A DNA stretch of 53,534 bases from Clostridia bacterium (GCA_022791055.1 JAAVYI010000035.1:1-53534); one strand, 5' to 3'. Positions 44,003-53,534 are shown, counted from the first letter of the stretch. Made by a program: numbers and translations. The notes: generated by a model from the letters alone, not told the origin.

Positions 44003-44284
44003 ACCCGATGGCAACCTCAATAGAACACATTTTGCGGGCAAAATCTCGGTCTATACGCGCAAAGCGCCGCTCACAGTGCTACCGAGCACAGTTTCGCGTC
44101 GTTTCGCACGTCTATCCTCGTGATTTTGCTCCGCAAAATGCAAGCTTTTAGCCATAGCGCTTTTCGAAAAATTTTGCGCCGCCCTTGCCCGACGCTGTAG
44201 TCGGTACTACTGCGAGGGCAAGTAGGCGGAAAAGAACTGAAAAGGCACATGGCGAAAAGTGTTCGCTTGGGGTTGCCATCGGGT
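44003..44284. mobile_element. 282-bp MITE-like element with about 35-bp terminal inverted repeats
   Basis: The ends ACCCGATGGCAACC (44003-44016) and GGTTGCCATCGGGT (44271-44284) are perfect inverted repeats, and the similarity continues inward (CAA--GAACAC-TTTT on both) to about 35 bp. No open frame of note lies inside; internal hairpins include CTTGCCCGACG with its partner near 44210. A target duplication is not clear. It fills the 359-bp gap between gpmI and the LRR lipoprotein gene. Confidence 0.65.
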
Positions 44285-44344
44285 ACGACATTCCTTTTTA
44301 CTTCTATTTTCGTCATTGCGACCGTAGCAAAGTAACCGCTCGCT

Positions 44345-45865
44345 TTACTTTCCCAGCAAACTACGTCCTTCCATTTCGGTCGGCTGTTCCACACCCATGA
44401 CGTCCAAAAGCGTCGGCGCTACGTCACACAGCGCGCCGCCGTCGCGTAAAGCCGCCCCTTTGTAGCGCGCGCCCGCCACCACAAACGGCACCGGGTTGGT
44501 AGTATGCGCCGTGCAAGGCGCGCCGTCGTCGAAGCTCATCAGTTCGGCGTTGCCGTGGTCGGCCGTCACGAGCGCCGTGCCGCCGGTCGCAAGCACCGCT
44601 TCCACAACCTTTTGCAGACACTCGTCGACCGCTTTGACGGCTTTGACCGCCGCGCCGAATACGCCGGTGTGTCCGACCATGTCGCAGTTGGCAAAGTTGA
44701 GAATCAGCACGTCAACCGCGCCGACCTGCTTGACGGCGGCATCGGCCACTTCGTAAGCGCTCATTTCCGGCTTCATGTCGTAAGTCGCCACTTTGGGGCT
44801 GGGAATGAGTACGCGTTCCTCGCCGTCGTTGGGCTGCTCGACGCCGCCGTTGAAGAAGAACGTCACGTGCGCGTATTTTTCGGTTTCCGCTACACGCGCT
44901 TGCGTCTTGCCCTGTTTAGAAAGCCACGCGCCCAGCGTGTTCTCGATCGACTTCGGCCCGAACGCCACATGCACGCCGGTAAACGTCGCGTCGTACTGCG
45001 TCATGCAAACGTAATAGGTCTTTTTATAGCCGCCGGCGCGCTCGAACGCGTCGAAATCGGGATAGACCGCCGCCCGCGTGATCTCCCGCGCGCGGTCGCT
45101 GCGGAAGTTGTAGAATACGATCGCGTCGTTTTCGGCTACGCCCGCATACCCGTCGACTACCACCGGCTCGACGAACTCGTCCAGCTTGCCGGCCGCATAC
45201 GAGGCGGCAATTCCGGCGTCCGCGTTGGTGTAGCGGTTGCCGATGCCGGCGAACACGCAGTCATACCCTTTTTTGACACGATCCCAACGGTTGTCGCGGT
45301 CCATATAATAATAGCGTCCGACGATGGTGGCGACCTTGCCCACGCCGATCTCTTGGAGCTTTTCTTCCAACTGCGCAATGTATGCGCGCGCGCTGTCGGG
45401 CGGCACGTCGCGGCCGTCGGTCACGCAATGCACGTATACGTTTTTCAGCCCCTCGCGCTTGGCCATTTCCAACAACGCGTACAAATGCGTGTTCATGCTG
45501 TGTACGCCGCCGTCGGACAACAGCCCGACGAGGTGCAACGCCGTTTTGTGCGTCTTAGCGTGTTGCATCGCGCCGGCAAGCGCTTCGTTTTTAAAGAACT
45601 CGCCGTCCTCGATCGCCTTGTCGATGCGCGTGATGTCCTGATAGACGACGCGCCCCGCGCCCAAATTGAGGTGTCCCACCTCGCTGTTGCCCATCTGTCC
45701 GACAGGCAAGCCGACCGCGCGGCCGGACGCCTCGATCAGCGTATGCGGATATTGTTCGGTAAGCGAACGGAAGAACGGCGTTCCGGCCTCGACGATCGCG
45801 TTGCCGCGCGCCGCGTCCCGAAATCCGTATCCGTCCATAATGATAATTGCGTCGGTCTTTTTCAT
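44345..45865 (-). CDS. gpmI: 2,3-bisphosphoglycerate-independent phosphoglycerate mutase
   Basis: This 506-residue glycolytic enzyme interconverts 3- and 2-phosphoglycerate using two Mn ions. The metal-site Asp is in IIMDGYGFRD, the phospho-Ser nucleophile is in GQMGNSEVGHLN, and CDMVGHTG and VTADHGNAE carry further metal ligands. GGAGGG precedes ATG 45865. It follows tpiA on the same strand, so the two glycolytic genes are probably co-transcribed. Confidence 0.96.
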   Translation of the reverse strand: MKKTDAIIIMDGYGFRDAARGNAIVEAGTPFFRSLTEQYPHTLIEASGRAVGLPVGQMGNSEVGHLNLGAGRVVYQDITRIDKAIEDGEFFKNEALAGAMQHAKTHKTALHLVGLLSDGGVHSMNTHLYALLEMAKREGLKNVYVHCVTDGRDVPPDSARAYIAQLEEKLQEIGVGKVATIVGRYYYMDRDNRWDRVKKGYDCVFAGIGNRYTNADAGIAASYAAGKLDEFVEPVVVDGYAGVAENDAIVFYNFRSDRAREITRAAVYPDFDAFERAGGYKKTYYVCMTQYDATFTGVHVAFGPKSIENTLGAWLSKQGKTQARVAETEKYAHVTFFFNGGVEQPNDGEERVLIPSPKVATYDMKPEMSAYEVADAAVKQVGAVDVLILNFANCDMVGHTGVFGAAVKAVKAVDECLQKVVEAVLATGGTALVTADHGNAELMSFDDGAPCTAHTTNPVPFVVAGARYKGAALRDGGALCDVAPTLLDVMGVEQPTEMEGRSLLGK

Positions 45866-45935
45866 GCCCGATGCCCTCCTGAAAATGAAATGAATGTCGG
45901 CTAGCTAGCCGCATGATGTCTGAAACCTTTGACGG

Positions 45936-46682
45936 CTAAAAATTTACAACCTTAGCAAAATCCGCCGCCTTAAGCGACGCCCCGCCGATCAGACCGCCGT
46001 CAATGTCGGGCTGCGCCATCAGTTCGGACGCGTTGGACGGATTCATGCTGCCGCCGTACTGAATGCGGATCGCGTCGGCCGTCTGACGGTCGTAGAGCTT
46101 GGCGATCTCGCTGCGAATGAAAGCAATCGTTTCTTCGGCCTGGGCGCTGGTCGCCGTCTTGCCGGTGCCGATCGCCCAAACAGGCTCGTAAGCAATCACG
46201 ACGTCGGCCGCCTGTTTCGCTTCGACGTCCTTGAACGCGCCGGCCAGTTGCACTTGCAATACGCCTTCGGTCTTGTTGCCCTCGCGTTCGGCAAGCGTCT
46301 CGCCCACGCAGAGGATCGGTTTCAAACCGTTGCGAATGGCTTGCGTCAGGCGCTTGTTGACCGTCTCGTCGGTCTCGCCGAAATACTGGCGGCGCTCGCT
46401 GTGGCCGAGAACGACGTACTCCGCGCCCGCCTCAACCAACATCGCCGCGCTGATCTCGCCGGTAAAAGCGCCTTTGTCCGCCCACGCGACGTTCTGCGCG
46501 CCCACATGGATGTTGGTACCCTTGCACAGCTCGACGGCGCGCACAATGTCGGTAAACGGCACGCACACGACGACGTCGCACTTCGCGTCTTTGACAAGCG
46601 GCTGCAATTCGGTAAGTAGCGCTTCCGTGTCTTTGACGGTGTTGTTCATCTTCCAGTTTCCTGCAATGATCGGCTTTCTCAT
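45936..46682 (-). CDS. tpiA: Triosephosphate isomerase
   Basis: The 248-residue TIM barrel interconverts DHAP and GAP. N-terminal GNWKMN holds the Lys; the electrophilic His is in VLGHSERR, the catalytic Glu in AYEPVWAIGTGKTA (including the mobile loop), and the phosphate loop is IQYGGSMNP. Length is normal. It lies in the rlmB-tpiA-gpmI stretch with a 31-bp gap after rlmB. Confidence 0.96.
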   Translation of the reverse strand: MRKPIIAGNWKMNNTVKDTEALLTELQPLVKDAKCDVVVCVPFTDIVRAVELCKGTNIHVGAQNVAWADKGAFTGEISAAMLVEAGAEYVVLGHSERRQYFGETDETVNKRLTQAIRNGLKPILCVGETLAEREGNKTEGVLQVQLAGAFKDVEAKQAADVVIAYEPVWAIGTGKTATSAQAEETIAFIRSEIAKLYDRQTADAIRIQYGGSMNPSNASELMAQPDIDGGLIGGASLKAADFAKVVNF

Positions 46683-46713
46683 GGTTTAAACTCCTTTTTA
46701 TATCGGTAAAATT

Positions 46714-47439
46714 TTATTTTTTTGTCGATTGTCTGACATGCTCGTACAAGACGACGCCGGCCGCAACAGAGGCGTTGAGCGAGTTGACTTGCCCGAACAT
46801 CGGAATGCGCACGCACGCGTCGCATTTTTGTTTGGTCAGGCGTTTGACTCCGGTATCCTCGCCGCCGATGACGAACGCCGCCGCGCCCGTCGTGTCGGTC
46901 GTATACAAGTCCTGCCCGTCGCTTTCGGCGCAGTATACCCAAACGCCCGCTTTTTTCAGCTCGTCGATCGCGTCGTTGAGGTTGGCCACCTTAGCCACCC
47001 GCATATAGGCCGCCGCGCCCGCAGACACCTTGACGACCGTCTCGTTGACCGACACTGCGCGGTGACGGGGAATGACAATGCCGTGTACGCCGCAACATTC
47101 GGCTACGCGGATCACGCTGCCTAAATTGTGCGGATCTTCCACGCCGTCCAAAAGTACGACGAACGGCGGCTCGCCCTTTTCGGCCGCATACGCCAAAATG
47201 TCGGACACCTCGCAGTACTCGAAGTCGGTCACTTCGGCGATAAACCCCTGGTGCCGCCCCTTACTTTCGCGCGCCATAGCCTCGGCGTCGCGGAAAAATA
47301 TTTTGATGCCGCGCGACTTGGCCTCGTCGATGATGCGTTGCGCGCCTGCGTCTTTCAAGTTCTTTTCGACCAGCAATCGGTCGATCGTATTACCGGCCTT
47401 GATCGCCTCGTAGACCGAATTGCGCCCTTCTATCTTCAT
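46714..47439 (-). CDS. rlmB: 23S rRNA 2'-O-methyltransferase RlmB (SpoU/TrmH family)
   Basis: The 241-residue protein has an L30e-like N-terminal domain (IEGRNSVYEAIKAGNTIDRLLVEK) and a knotted SPOUT domain with motif 1 NLGSVIRVAECCGVHGIVIP, motif 2 VIGGEDTGVKRLTKQKCDACVRIPM and motif 3 NSLNASVAAGVVLYE. It 2'-O-methylates 23S rRNA (G2251 in E. coli). The order mrnC-thyX-rlmB is common in Clostridia; here thyX ends 10 bp before rlmB. Confidence 0.93.
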   Translation of the reverse strand: MKIEGRNSVYEAIKAGNTIDRLLVEKNLKDAGAQRIIDEAKSRGIKIFFRDAEAMARESKGRHQGFIAEVTDFEYCEVSDILAYAAEKGEPPFVVLLDGVEDPHNLGSVIRVAECCGVHGIVIPRHRAVSVNETVVKVSAGAAAYMRVAKVANLNDAIDELKKAGVWVYCAESDGQDLYTTDTTGAAAFVIGGEDTGVKRLTKQKCDACVRIPMFGQVNSLNASVAAGVVLYEHVRQSTKK

Positions 47440-47449
47440 GTTGTTTCTC

Positions 47450-48175
47450 CTATTTGCCGAGCAGTTGCTCTTTGCGCTTTCGCACTTCGGCCATGCGTCC
47501 GCAGCACTTTTTGCCTTCGGGACACGGTCCGCTCAAACACCCGGGGCCGGCCGCGCGGAACACGTTGGGCGCAACGCGCAACACTTCTTCGAGCATATCC
47601 CAAGCGATTTTGCGGATCTCCCACTGCGCCCGAAAACAGCACCGGAGCGAAAAGAAATGCATCAGTTCGCGCGCGTTCATGGTGACGATCATTTTGGTTT
47701 CGCAAGCGTTCGGCAGTACGAAACGCGCGTCCTCGTTAGCGCCTTCGCCCGTGCCGCCCAGTCGCGCCTGCCAGTCGCGGTACCAGCCGAGCATGGTCTG
47801 CATCTGCCGTTCGTACTCGGCTTTGGCCTCCGCCCCTAAGTTCTCGATCGCCGGCGGCACTATGTAGTTAAAGTCGCCCTCGTTGACGTAGCGCTGACTG
47901 CGCACCGAAAAACTGGCGATACGGTGCCGCGTGATCTGCGCCAACAGCGCGCGCGACACACCTTCGATCGCAAACGTGAACGACGCATGTTCGAACGGCG
48001 AATAGTGTCCCATGTCGGACAGCATGGCGATAAACCGCGCGTTATCTTTTCCGTCCACGTCGGCGGCCAACTCGTCGACGTCGCGGCCGGAGTAACACAG
48101 CTTAGACGCGAGCGCGATCGTGCTTTCGGGATTTTCGGTGTACCGCAGTAGCGTAGCTTTTCCTTGGACTTGCAT
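47450..48175 (-). CDS. thyX: Flavin-dependent thymidylate synthase ThyX
   Basis: The 241-residue enzyme makes dTMP from dUMP using FAD, NADPH and methylene-THF. The ThyX motif is present as ITRHRIASFSVRSQRYV (RHRxxSxxxxSxR). SPFEHASFTFAIEG and an active-site region ELMHFFSLRCC follow. It lies between mrnC and rlmB in the usual clostridial order. No thyA or folA is visible here. Confidence 0.95.
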   Translation of the reverse strand: MQVQGKATLLRYTENPESTIALASKLCYSGRDVDELAADVDGKDNARFIAMLSDMGHYSPFEHASFTFAIEGVSRALLAQITRHRIASFSVRSQRYVNEGDFNYIVPPAIENLGAEAKAEYERQMQTMLGWYRDWQARLGGTGEGANEDARFVLPNACETKMIVTMNARELMHFFSLRCCFRAQWEIRKIAWDMLEEVLRVAPNVFRAAGPGCLSGPCPEGKKCCGRMAEVRKRKEQLLGK

Positions 48176-48254
48176 AGAATGTCATACCTCGCGTATAGTA
48201 TAGCCGATTTGCGGCCAAAAAGCAATCGTTTTGATTCGCGGCAACGCGACTATT

Positions 48255-48638
48255 TTATCCGTCGACTCGCAAACATTGTTCCATCAGCCCGTCCAGTCGG
48301 TCGCGGTCGCCCAAAAGCGACAAATAGCCGAACACCGCCTCGAGCGCAGTAGCCCGCTTGTATTCCGACAGCGCCGCGTTTTTGGCGTGCGACGGCGTGT
48401 GCGCGTTGCGGGCGCGGCGGGCAATCTCCGTCTCCCGTTCGGTCAGCGTTTTCTCGATCGCCTCGAACATCTTCGACTGGGCGACCGCACTGACGGCACG
48501 GTTGGCGCGCCGCGTCAGTTCGGCCGCCTTATAGTCGTGGCCGACCGTCAACGTACGCCGCACATACAACGAAAATTCGGCGTCGCCGACAAAAGCCAAT
48601 GTGATCGGATTGATTTGATATATCTCGTTTTCGGTCAT
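48255..48638 (-). CDS. mrnC: Mini-ribonuclease III
   Basis: The 127-residue protein is an RNase III catalytic domain without the dsRNA-binding domain and matures 23S rRNA. It starts with NPITLAFVGDAEFSLYVR, where the Asp is catalytic, and continues AQSKMFEAIEKTLTERE, RARNAHTPSHAKNA and EYKRATALEAVFGYL, the family's second acidic site. In many Firmicutes it follows cysS, which is not present here. Confidence 0.93.
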   Translation of the reverse strand: MTENEIYQINPITLAFVGDAEFSLYVRRTLTVGHDYKAAELTRRANRAVSAVAQSKMFEAIEKTLTERETEIARRARNAHTPSHAKNAALSEYKRATALEAVFGYLSLLGDRDRLDGLMEQCLRVDG

Positions 48639-48659
48639 GTTTTCTCCCTAACGCCCGAA

Positions 48660-49355
48660 TCAAGCGTAATATTTCCGCAAATTATAAGCGATCACACCGT
48701 CGATCAAGGTTGCCAACAATACCAAGCCGCTTATGACGATCATGCCGATCGCGCCTTTGATACGAACGAACACCTCGCCGAAACCGCTATGCGGAAGTCC
48801 CAACCAAAACAACAGCAAAAACGCAACGCAGAATAAAACTTCCGCTCCCCATACGAACAGCAATCTCTTTAGGAATGTGCTCCCCCGAATGCGCAGTGCA
48901 AGGTTCATACCCACCGCATACAGGGCGCAGAAAAACGCAAAGAACACGGTGCAGATGACGGACGCGAAACTCGACGCCGTTACCACTTCCGCGCGGTCGG
49001 GACGTTCGGGATCGATATAGATTTTTTTAGCCGTCCCGATTTGTGCTTTTGCTTCGTCATAATATTTATACCCATCTCGATCCAGGACGGTATACTCCGT
49101 GCCTTCATACGCATAAGCGTAGATGCAAAAATACGTTATATTGTCGCCGCCATGGTGCGATACAATATCGACTGCCGTACCTTGTATTTGGATATACTGC
49201 AAGGCAAAACTGCGCATACGCACGGTATTCCATATATAAAAACCGATACTGACGAGAAGTAACGCAACGGCTATGGAAAGAAAGACGATCGCCGAAAACC
49301 GGTCGTCGCTATTTTGGGCAGATTGGATTTTTGCCGCATCTTTCGTTTTACGCAT
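48660..49355 (-). CDS. Membrane protein with DUF3592-like extracellular loop
   Basis: The 231-residue protein has a first helix (about 20-42), an extracellular beta domain (IQIQGTAVDIVSHHGGD, YAYEGTEYTVLDRDGYKYY, IGTAKKIYIDPERPDRAEV) of DUF3592 type, and three further helices. The function is unknown. I chose ATG 49355 (GAGG 6 nt upstream) over the longer frame starting 49406, whose first 17 residues are polar and lack a ribosome binding site. It precedes mrnC by 21 bp on the same strand. Confidence 0.75.
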   Translation of the reverse strand: MRKTKDAAKIQSAQNSDDRFSAIVFLSIAVALLLVSIGFYIWNTVRMRSFALQYIQIQGTAVDIVSHHGGDNITYFCIYAYAYEGTEYTVLDRDGYKYYDEAKAQIGTAKKIYIDPERPDRAEVVTASSFASVICTVFFAFFCALYAVGMNLALRIRGSTFLKRLLFVWGAEVLFCVAFLLLFWLGLPHSGFGEVFVRIKGAIGMIVISGLVLLATLIDGVIAYNLRKYYA

Positions 49356-49433
49356 GGTAGTCCTCGAATGATTCCGATAAACGGTCGTCGCCGCAAGCGT
49401 TGTCAATGTCTACGGACACCGCCTCGCTTTTCC

Positions 49434-49982
49434 CTATTGTAACACAGCTTGCGCGTTTGCGTCAAGCAACCGCGGCCGCGCGTCGGGCGGTGTATCCGGG
49501 TGCGTGCGGTCGAACAGCCGCGCATACTCGGCGAAGCGCACCCCGCCGACGTGCAACAACTCCATCGTCGTGCCGTACACGTCGACGCGCAGACCGCTGT
49601 CGCAAAACCCGTTCGCTAAATAAAACGCCTTGCGGCGGGCGCGCTGTTCGGCATTGTCGCAAGGCACGTCGGGCGACTCGATTTCCAACACGATCCGCGC
49701 GGTCTCGCGCTTGAGACAGGCGAGCGCCGCACTGCCCAGACCGCCGCTGCGCTGCGTCGGCTCGATCGCCAAAAAATCGACAAATGTCAGCCCGTTCTCT
49801 TCGGCCGTTGCCAGCAGTCCGACAAAACGCCCGTCCTCGAGCAGACACCGAAGCGACGATTTACCGCTTGCGTAAAGCGACCGCAAAACCGATTCGGGCT
49901 GCCGCTCCGACTTCGGGAACGCCGCACGGTACAAGGCAAACCACAACACTTCGTATGCTGTTGTCAACGGCTCGATGCGCAT
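49434..49982 (-). CDS. GNAT-family acetyltransferase
   Basis: The 182-residue protein has the GNAT core: FVDFLAIEPTQRSGGLGSAALACLKRE, where the Q/RxxGxG/A acetyl-CoA loop is present, and ARRKAFYLANGF as motif B. The substrate is unknown. ATG 49982 is used; the upstream extension reads through the neighbouring TfoX-like gene in another frame and is rejected. It lies 4 nt after that gene's stop, so the two are co-transcribed. Confidence 0.85.
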   Translation of the reverse strand: MRIEPLTTAYEVLWFALYRAAFPKSERQPESVLRSLYASGKSSLRCLLEDGRFVGLLATAEENGLTFVDFLAIEPTQRSGGLGSAALACLKRETARIVLEIESPDVPCDNAEQRARRKAFYLANGFCDSGLRVDVYGTTMELLHVGGVRFAEYARLFDRTHPDTPPDARPRLLDANAQAVLQ

Positions 49983-49986
49983 AGGC

Positions 49987-50301
49987 TTATTTCTTCCGCG
50001 GTTTTTTGGCCGGCAACGCCGCACAGGTCGCACGCGCCAGCTCTGCCAAAAACGCGCGATCGTCGAGCGACTTGACCCAAAAATAGAACGCGCCCTCATG
50101 CGGCGAAATGATCTCCGGATTCCCCAGCAGTCGGCCGCCCGCCTCGGTCATCTTCAGGCACAACCGATTGTTTTCGACCGTAGCAAAAAATTTGCCGTCC
50201 AAATACAAACCGTACTCGCCGAACATTTTGCGGTACGTCACAACGCCCGCCTCCGACAGTTGCTCCGCCACATACTCCATAAACGCCGCATCCGTTGCCA
50301 T
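49987..50301 (-). CDS. TfoX N-terminal domain protein
   Basis: The 104-residue protein is a stand-alone TfoX/Sxy N-terminal domain: YVAEQLSEAGVVTYRKMFGEYGLYLDGKFFATVENNRLCLKMT, ending in a basic tail PAKKPRKK. Stand-alone forms are common in Firmicutes and have no established role in competence. GGGAGGTAT precedes ATG 50301, which is preferred over an upstream in-frame start at 50358. Confidence 0.85.
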   Translation of the reverse strand: MATDAAFMEYVAEQLSEAGVVTYRKMFGEYGLYLDGKFFATVENNRLCLKMTEAGGRLLGNPEIISPHEGAFYFWVKSLDDRAFLAELARATCAALPAKKPRKK

Positions 50302-50752
50302 ATGTATACCTCCCTGTAGGGTTCGTTCGGCACGTCGTATAAGCGCATCCCGCAGCAAACCCCGCCTTCCCCTACCAGTATATCACGCGCCCCGCCTCGC
50401 TGTCAAACGCCCGCCCCTCGCACCACAAAGCATTCGCCGCGCGAATACAGGCGCAAGACAGTTATGACGGACACAATTAGTCAAGCGGGCGCGTAGCGGT
50501 TACAAGTTGCGCGCCCGTCGAATCCTTATGTGGCCGATTCTCTATATCTACCTCGCCAAAGCATTCCCTTACCACACGCATATCCGACAATGTAATCACT
50601 TGCCTCCCGCGCAGTCAAGGGGCTATCGCCGGCGAATTATATATACGTCTTATATATTGCGCGCTACCAAGAACAATAAACACCCCCATTCAACGACCTC
50701 CGACTCTATTCCCGCACGCCCCATTTCGTCCGCCAAATATTTTACGCGCCCA
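50302..50752. other. Intergenic region without a recognisable gene
   Basis: I see no supported gene here. The only clear structure is an inverted repeat CGGGCGCG (50486-50493) / CGCGCCCG (50510-50517) with a 16-nt loop. The A+T-rich right part (50630-50750) has no open frame with a ribosome binding site. Confidence 0.5.
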
Positions 50753-50784
50753 CAAAAAAACAGTTGCTTTTTATCCGCAACTGT
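50753..50784 (-). terminator. Minus-strand terminator left of tRNA-Ser
   Basis: On the minus strand ACAGTTGC (50784-50777), loop, GCAACTGT (50767-50760) is followed by seven T (50759-50753). It would stop transcripts of the serine recombinase that read through the tRNA gene in antisense. Confidence 0.75.
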
Positions 50785-50792
50785 GTTAAACT
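50764..50792 (+). promoter_or_regulatory. Promoter of tRNA-Ser
   Basis: TTGCTT (50764-50769), 17-nt spacer, TAAACT (50787-50792), 25 bp upstream of the tRNA. It overlaps the minus-strand terminator hairpin. Confidence 0.55.
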
Positions 50793-50817
50793 ATTCCCTG
50801 TTGTAGAACTCCCACAT

Positions 50818-52422
<1,605 letters not shown>

Positions 52423-52430
<8 letters not shown>

Positions 52431-52620
52431 TGTGTTCTCCTTTGCCGAATAGTCTTTCGGGGGATAAGATAGAAGTGCCGTTTTGCTTTACATAGTCAAG
52501 TAGAATGTTCGCTAATATTGTTGCGCTTGTTTCTATCTGTTCTTGTGTAATTTCATAGTTTGTTTGCTGAGTAATACCCGTAGCCAAATCTACGGATAGA
52601 AAGTTCTTGCTGAAAATAAT
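52423..52620 (-). pseudogene. Truncated SHOCT-like small frame upstream of the recombinase
   Basis: A 65-codon frame between TAA (52623-52621) and TAA (52425-52423) reads KNFLSVDLATGITQQTNYEI and EQIETSATILANILLDYVKQNG, resembling the small SHOCT-domain proteins often encoded just before serine recombinases. It contains no ATG or GTG start; the N-terminus seems lost. Its stop overlaps the recombinase ATG by 8 nt, so it once was, or still is, translationally coupled. Confidence 0.45.
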
Positions 52621-52686
52621 TTAGTCCTTTGTGGACGTCGAGATATCCGGTTATTTTTCCTCGCTACCATCCATAAGGAAGAAGAG

Positions 52687-52953
52687 TTACTTTTTCTCCG
52701 ATATAAAGAAATCGTCGTAGCCATCCATAGTCTTGGCAAGAGGAGTATCCGTTTCGGCAGCTTCGTAAATCAACGCTTTAAAACCCGCTTCAATGAGTTG
52801 CACTTTGGTAAACCCGTACTTCGCCAAAAACTCGTTTATTTCTTCGGCATACTTTCGCGGTACGCTCGTACCCCAAATCATATACTTAGCTTTTCTCTCT
52901 TCCTTATGCTTTTCTTCATAACGCTTGTCCTTTATAGACCTGTCTGTTGCCAT
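52687..52953 (-). CDS. Small ribbon-helix-helix-like protein
   Basis: The 88-residue protein has a charged N-terminus (RSIKDKRYEEKHKEERKAKY) and a segment WGTSVPRKYAEEINEFLAKYGFTKVQLIEAGFKAL that could form a strand and two helices of a ribbon-helix-helix fold. An acidic tail follows. GGAGG lies 9 nt before ATG 52953, which is therefore preferred over the ATG at 52968. It may regulate the recombinase downstream; this is inferred from size and position. Confidence 0.6.
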   Translation of the reverse strand: MATDRSIKDKRYEEKHKEERKAKYMIWGTSVPRKYAEEINEFLAKYGFTKVQLIEAGFKALIYEAAETDTPLAKTMDGYDDFFISEKK

Positions 52954-53074
52954 TCTTCTTTCCTCCATAGGATAAATATATCTAATCGTATATATACGAC
53001 TAAATATATTTTAACTCTATGGGACGAAGTTTGTCAAGAGTTTATTCGCTCATAATAGCACCTCCTTAAAATAT

Positions 53075-53322
53075 CTCTCTACTTAACCAAGGACACTTTT
53101 CTTAAAAAGTTCGGGGTTTAACGTAAAATTTCCTTCAAAATATTTTTCCCTCTACTATACCAAGCACACTTTTTCGGAAAATATTTATCTGTGGACGAAA
53201 GTTTCTCAAAAAATTTTCTCTCTACTTAACCAAGCACAGTTTTCCGTAAAAGTTGATGGTCTGAACTCAAATTTCTTCAAAAAATTTTTCATACCCCTCT
53301 ATATAACCAAGGACAGTTTTTT
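53075..53322. repeat. Four imperfect direct repeats, 70-77 bp apart
   Basis: The unit CTCTACTTAACCAAG followed by (G/C)ACA(C/G)TTTT begins at 53077, 53150, 53220 and 53297 (fourth copy CTCTATATAACCAAG). A+T-rich spacers share AAATTTC-TTCAAAA and AATTTT stretches. There is no coding content. Iteron-like or arm-type protein-binding sites are plausible. The rest of 52954-53534 has no gene I can support. Confidence 0.75.
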
Positions 53323-53432
53323 GCATTTCACAACCAAAACAGCAAAAATTATTTTGGGAATCGCACCACGATTACAAGCAGGTAAAGAGTTTTCCCAAAA
53401 TCCAAAGATTTTGAAAAACTGACGTATGGAAC

Positions 53433-53495
53433 AATCGGGATACCCGATTTCCCTTTGTGGACGAAAAATAAAAAACAGAATCGGGTTTCCCGATT
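53433..53495. repeat. Two copies of a 17-bp palindrome, centres 46 bp apart
   Basis: AATCGGG-ATA-CCCGATT (53433-53449) and AATCGGG-TTT-CCCGATT (53479-53495) share identical 7-bp arms and 3-bp spacers. Duplicated operator-like sites at this spacing suggest binding by a dimeric regulator at a promoter just outside the window. Confidence 0.65.
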
Positions 53496-53534
53496 GCTGT
53501 TCGTTCAAAATATGCTAAAACTTGTTTTTGGCTA

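Noticed and set aside
44504..45904. 466-aa frame opposite gpmI, and similar long frames opposite DUF4838 (26493-27878) and GH112 (28673-30319)
   Set aside because: All are antisense to clear enzymes; long antisense frames are expected at this GC content and none has a ribosome binding site or recognisable domain.
53075..53322. CRISPR array interpretation of the four 73-bp repeats
   Set aside because: Units are imperfect, the spacers are themselves partly similar and A+T-rich, and there are only four copies without cas genes.

Overview
The window looks like a chromosomal segment of a spore-forming, moderately GC-rich member of the Clostridia, probably a gut species (possibly Christensenellales; that placement is a guess). 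The basis is spoIIID, a spoIIQ-like M23 gene, Mini-RNase III, ThyX, BspA-type LRR lipoproteins, collagen-like G-X-Y proteins and a GH112 phosphorylase typical of mucin or milk-glycan users. Housekeeping genes form mostly minus-strand operons; three tRNA genes (Ala-GGC, initiator Met-CAT, Ser-GGA) are present. Foreign DNA sits at both window edges and in the middle.

Layout. 1-1.7 kb: the end of an integrated CRESS-DNA replicon, with a geminivirus/circovirus-style Rep (HUH nuclease plus SF3 helicase) and, 12 bp upstream, a virus-type origin (hairpin with TAGTATTAC in its loop, then two tandem 8-bp iterons). 1.77-9.8 kb: tRNA-Ala, dGTPase-like HD protein with an in-frame amber codon near its 5' end, tRNA-fMet, a heterodimeric ABC exporter, a membrane protein, an RsmF-type rRNA methyltransferase, spoIIID. 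9.96-31.1 kb: a collagen-like gene split by a 20,253-bp element that carries a TnpX-like large serine recombinase, a TnpW-like protein and a carbohydrate locus (sugar isomerase-like TIM barrel, FAD oxidoreductase, PocR/AraC regulator, 1595-aa lipoprotein, secreted glycosidase-like protein, sugar ABC importer, DUF4838 hydrolase, GH112 phosphorylase). 31.4-50.3 kb: LRR lipoprotein, 7TM-DISM kinase plus response regulator, small genes, spoIIQ-like, ArsR-like regulator, mnmA-tsaD, prfB, a second LRR protein, gpmI-tpiA-rlmB-thyX-mrnC, a membrane protein, GNAT and TfoX-like genes. 50.8-53.5 kb: tRNA-Ser with a second serine-recombinase element inserted at its 3' end and running off the window.

The main discovery candidate is the split collagen gene. 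Joining the left half (to 10389) to the right half (from 30643) at a shared GT dinucleotide restores one uninterrupted G-X-Y reading frame of 305 codons. The reconstructed attP is symmetric around that GT, with CCCTTA and TAAGGG each exactly 13 nt from it. The gene lies next to spoIIID, so this resembles the recombinase-borne intervening elements known to split sporulation genes (skin in sigK, SPbeta in spsM), but here in a collagen/exosporium-type gene and with a glycan-foraging operon as cargo. Whether excision is developmental is inference.

Functional reading of the cargo: the lipoproteins and secreted glycosidase-like protein would act on glycans outside the cell. The SBP plus two permeases would import a disaccharide, and GH112 would phosphorolyse a beta-galactoside inside the cell. 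The divergent PocR/AraC regulator and a promoter-proximal 15-bp inverted repeat are the likely controls. No ATPase subunit, GalK/NahK or GalT/GalE is present in the element, so the host would have to supply these.
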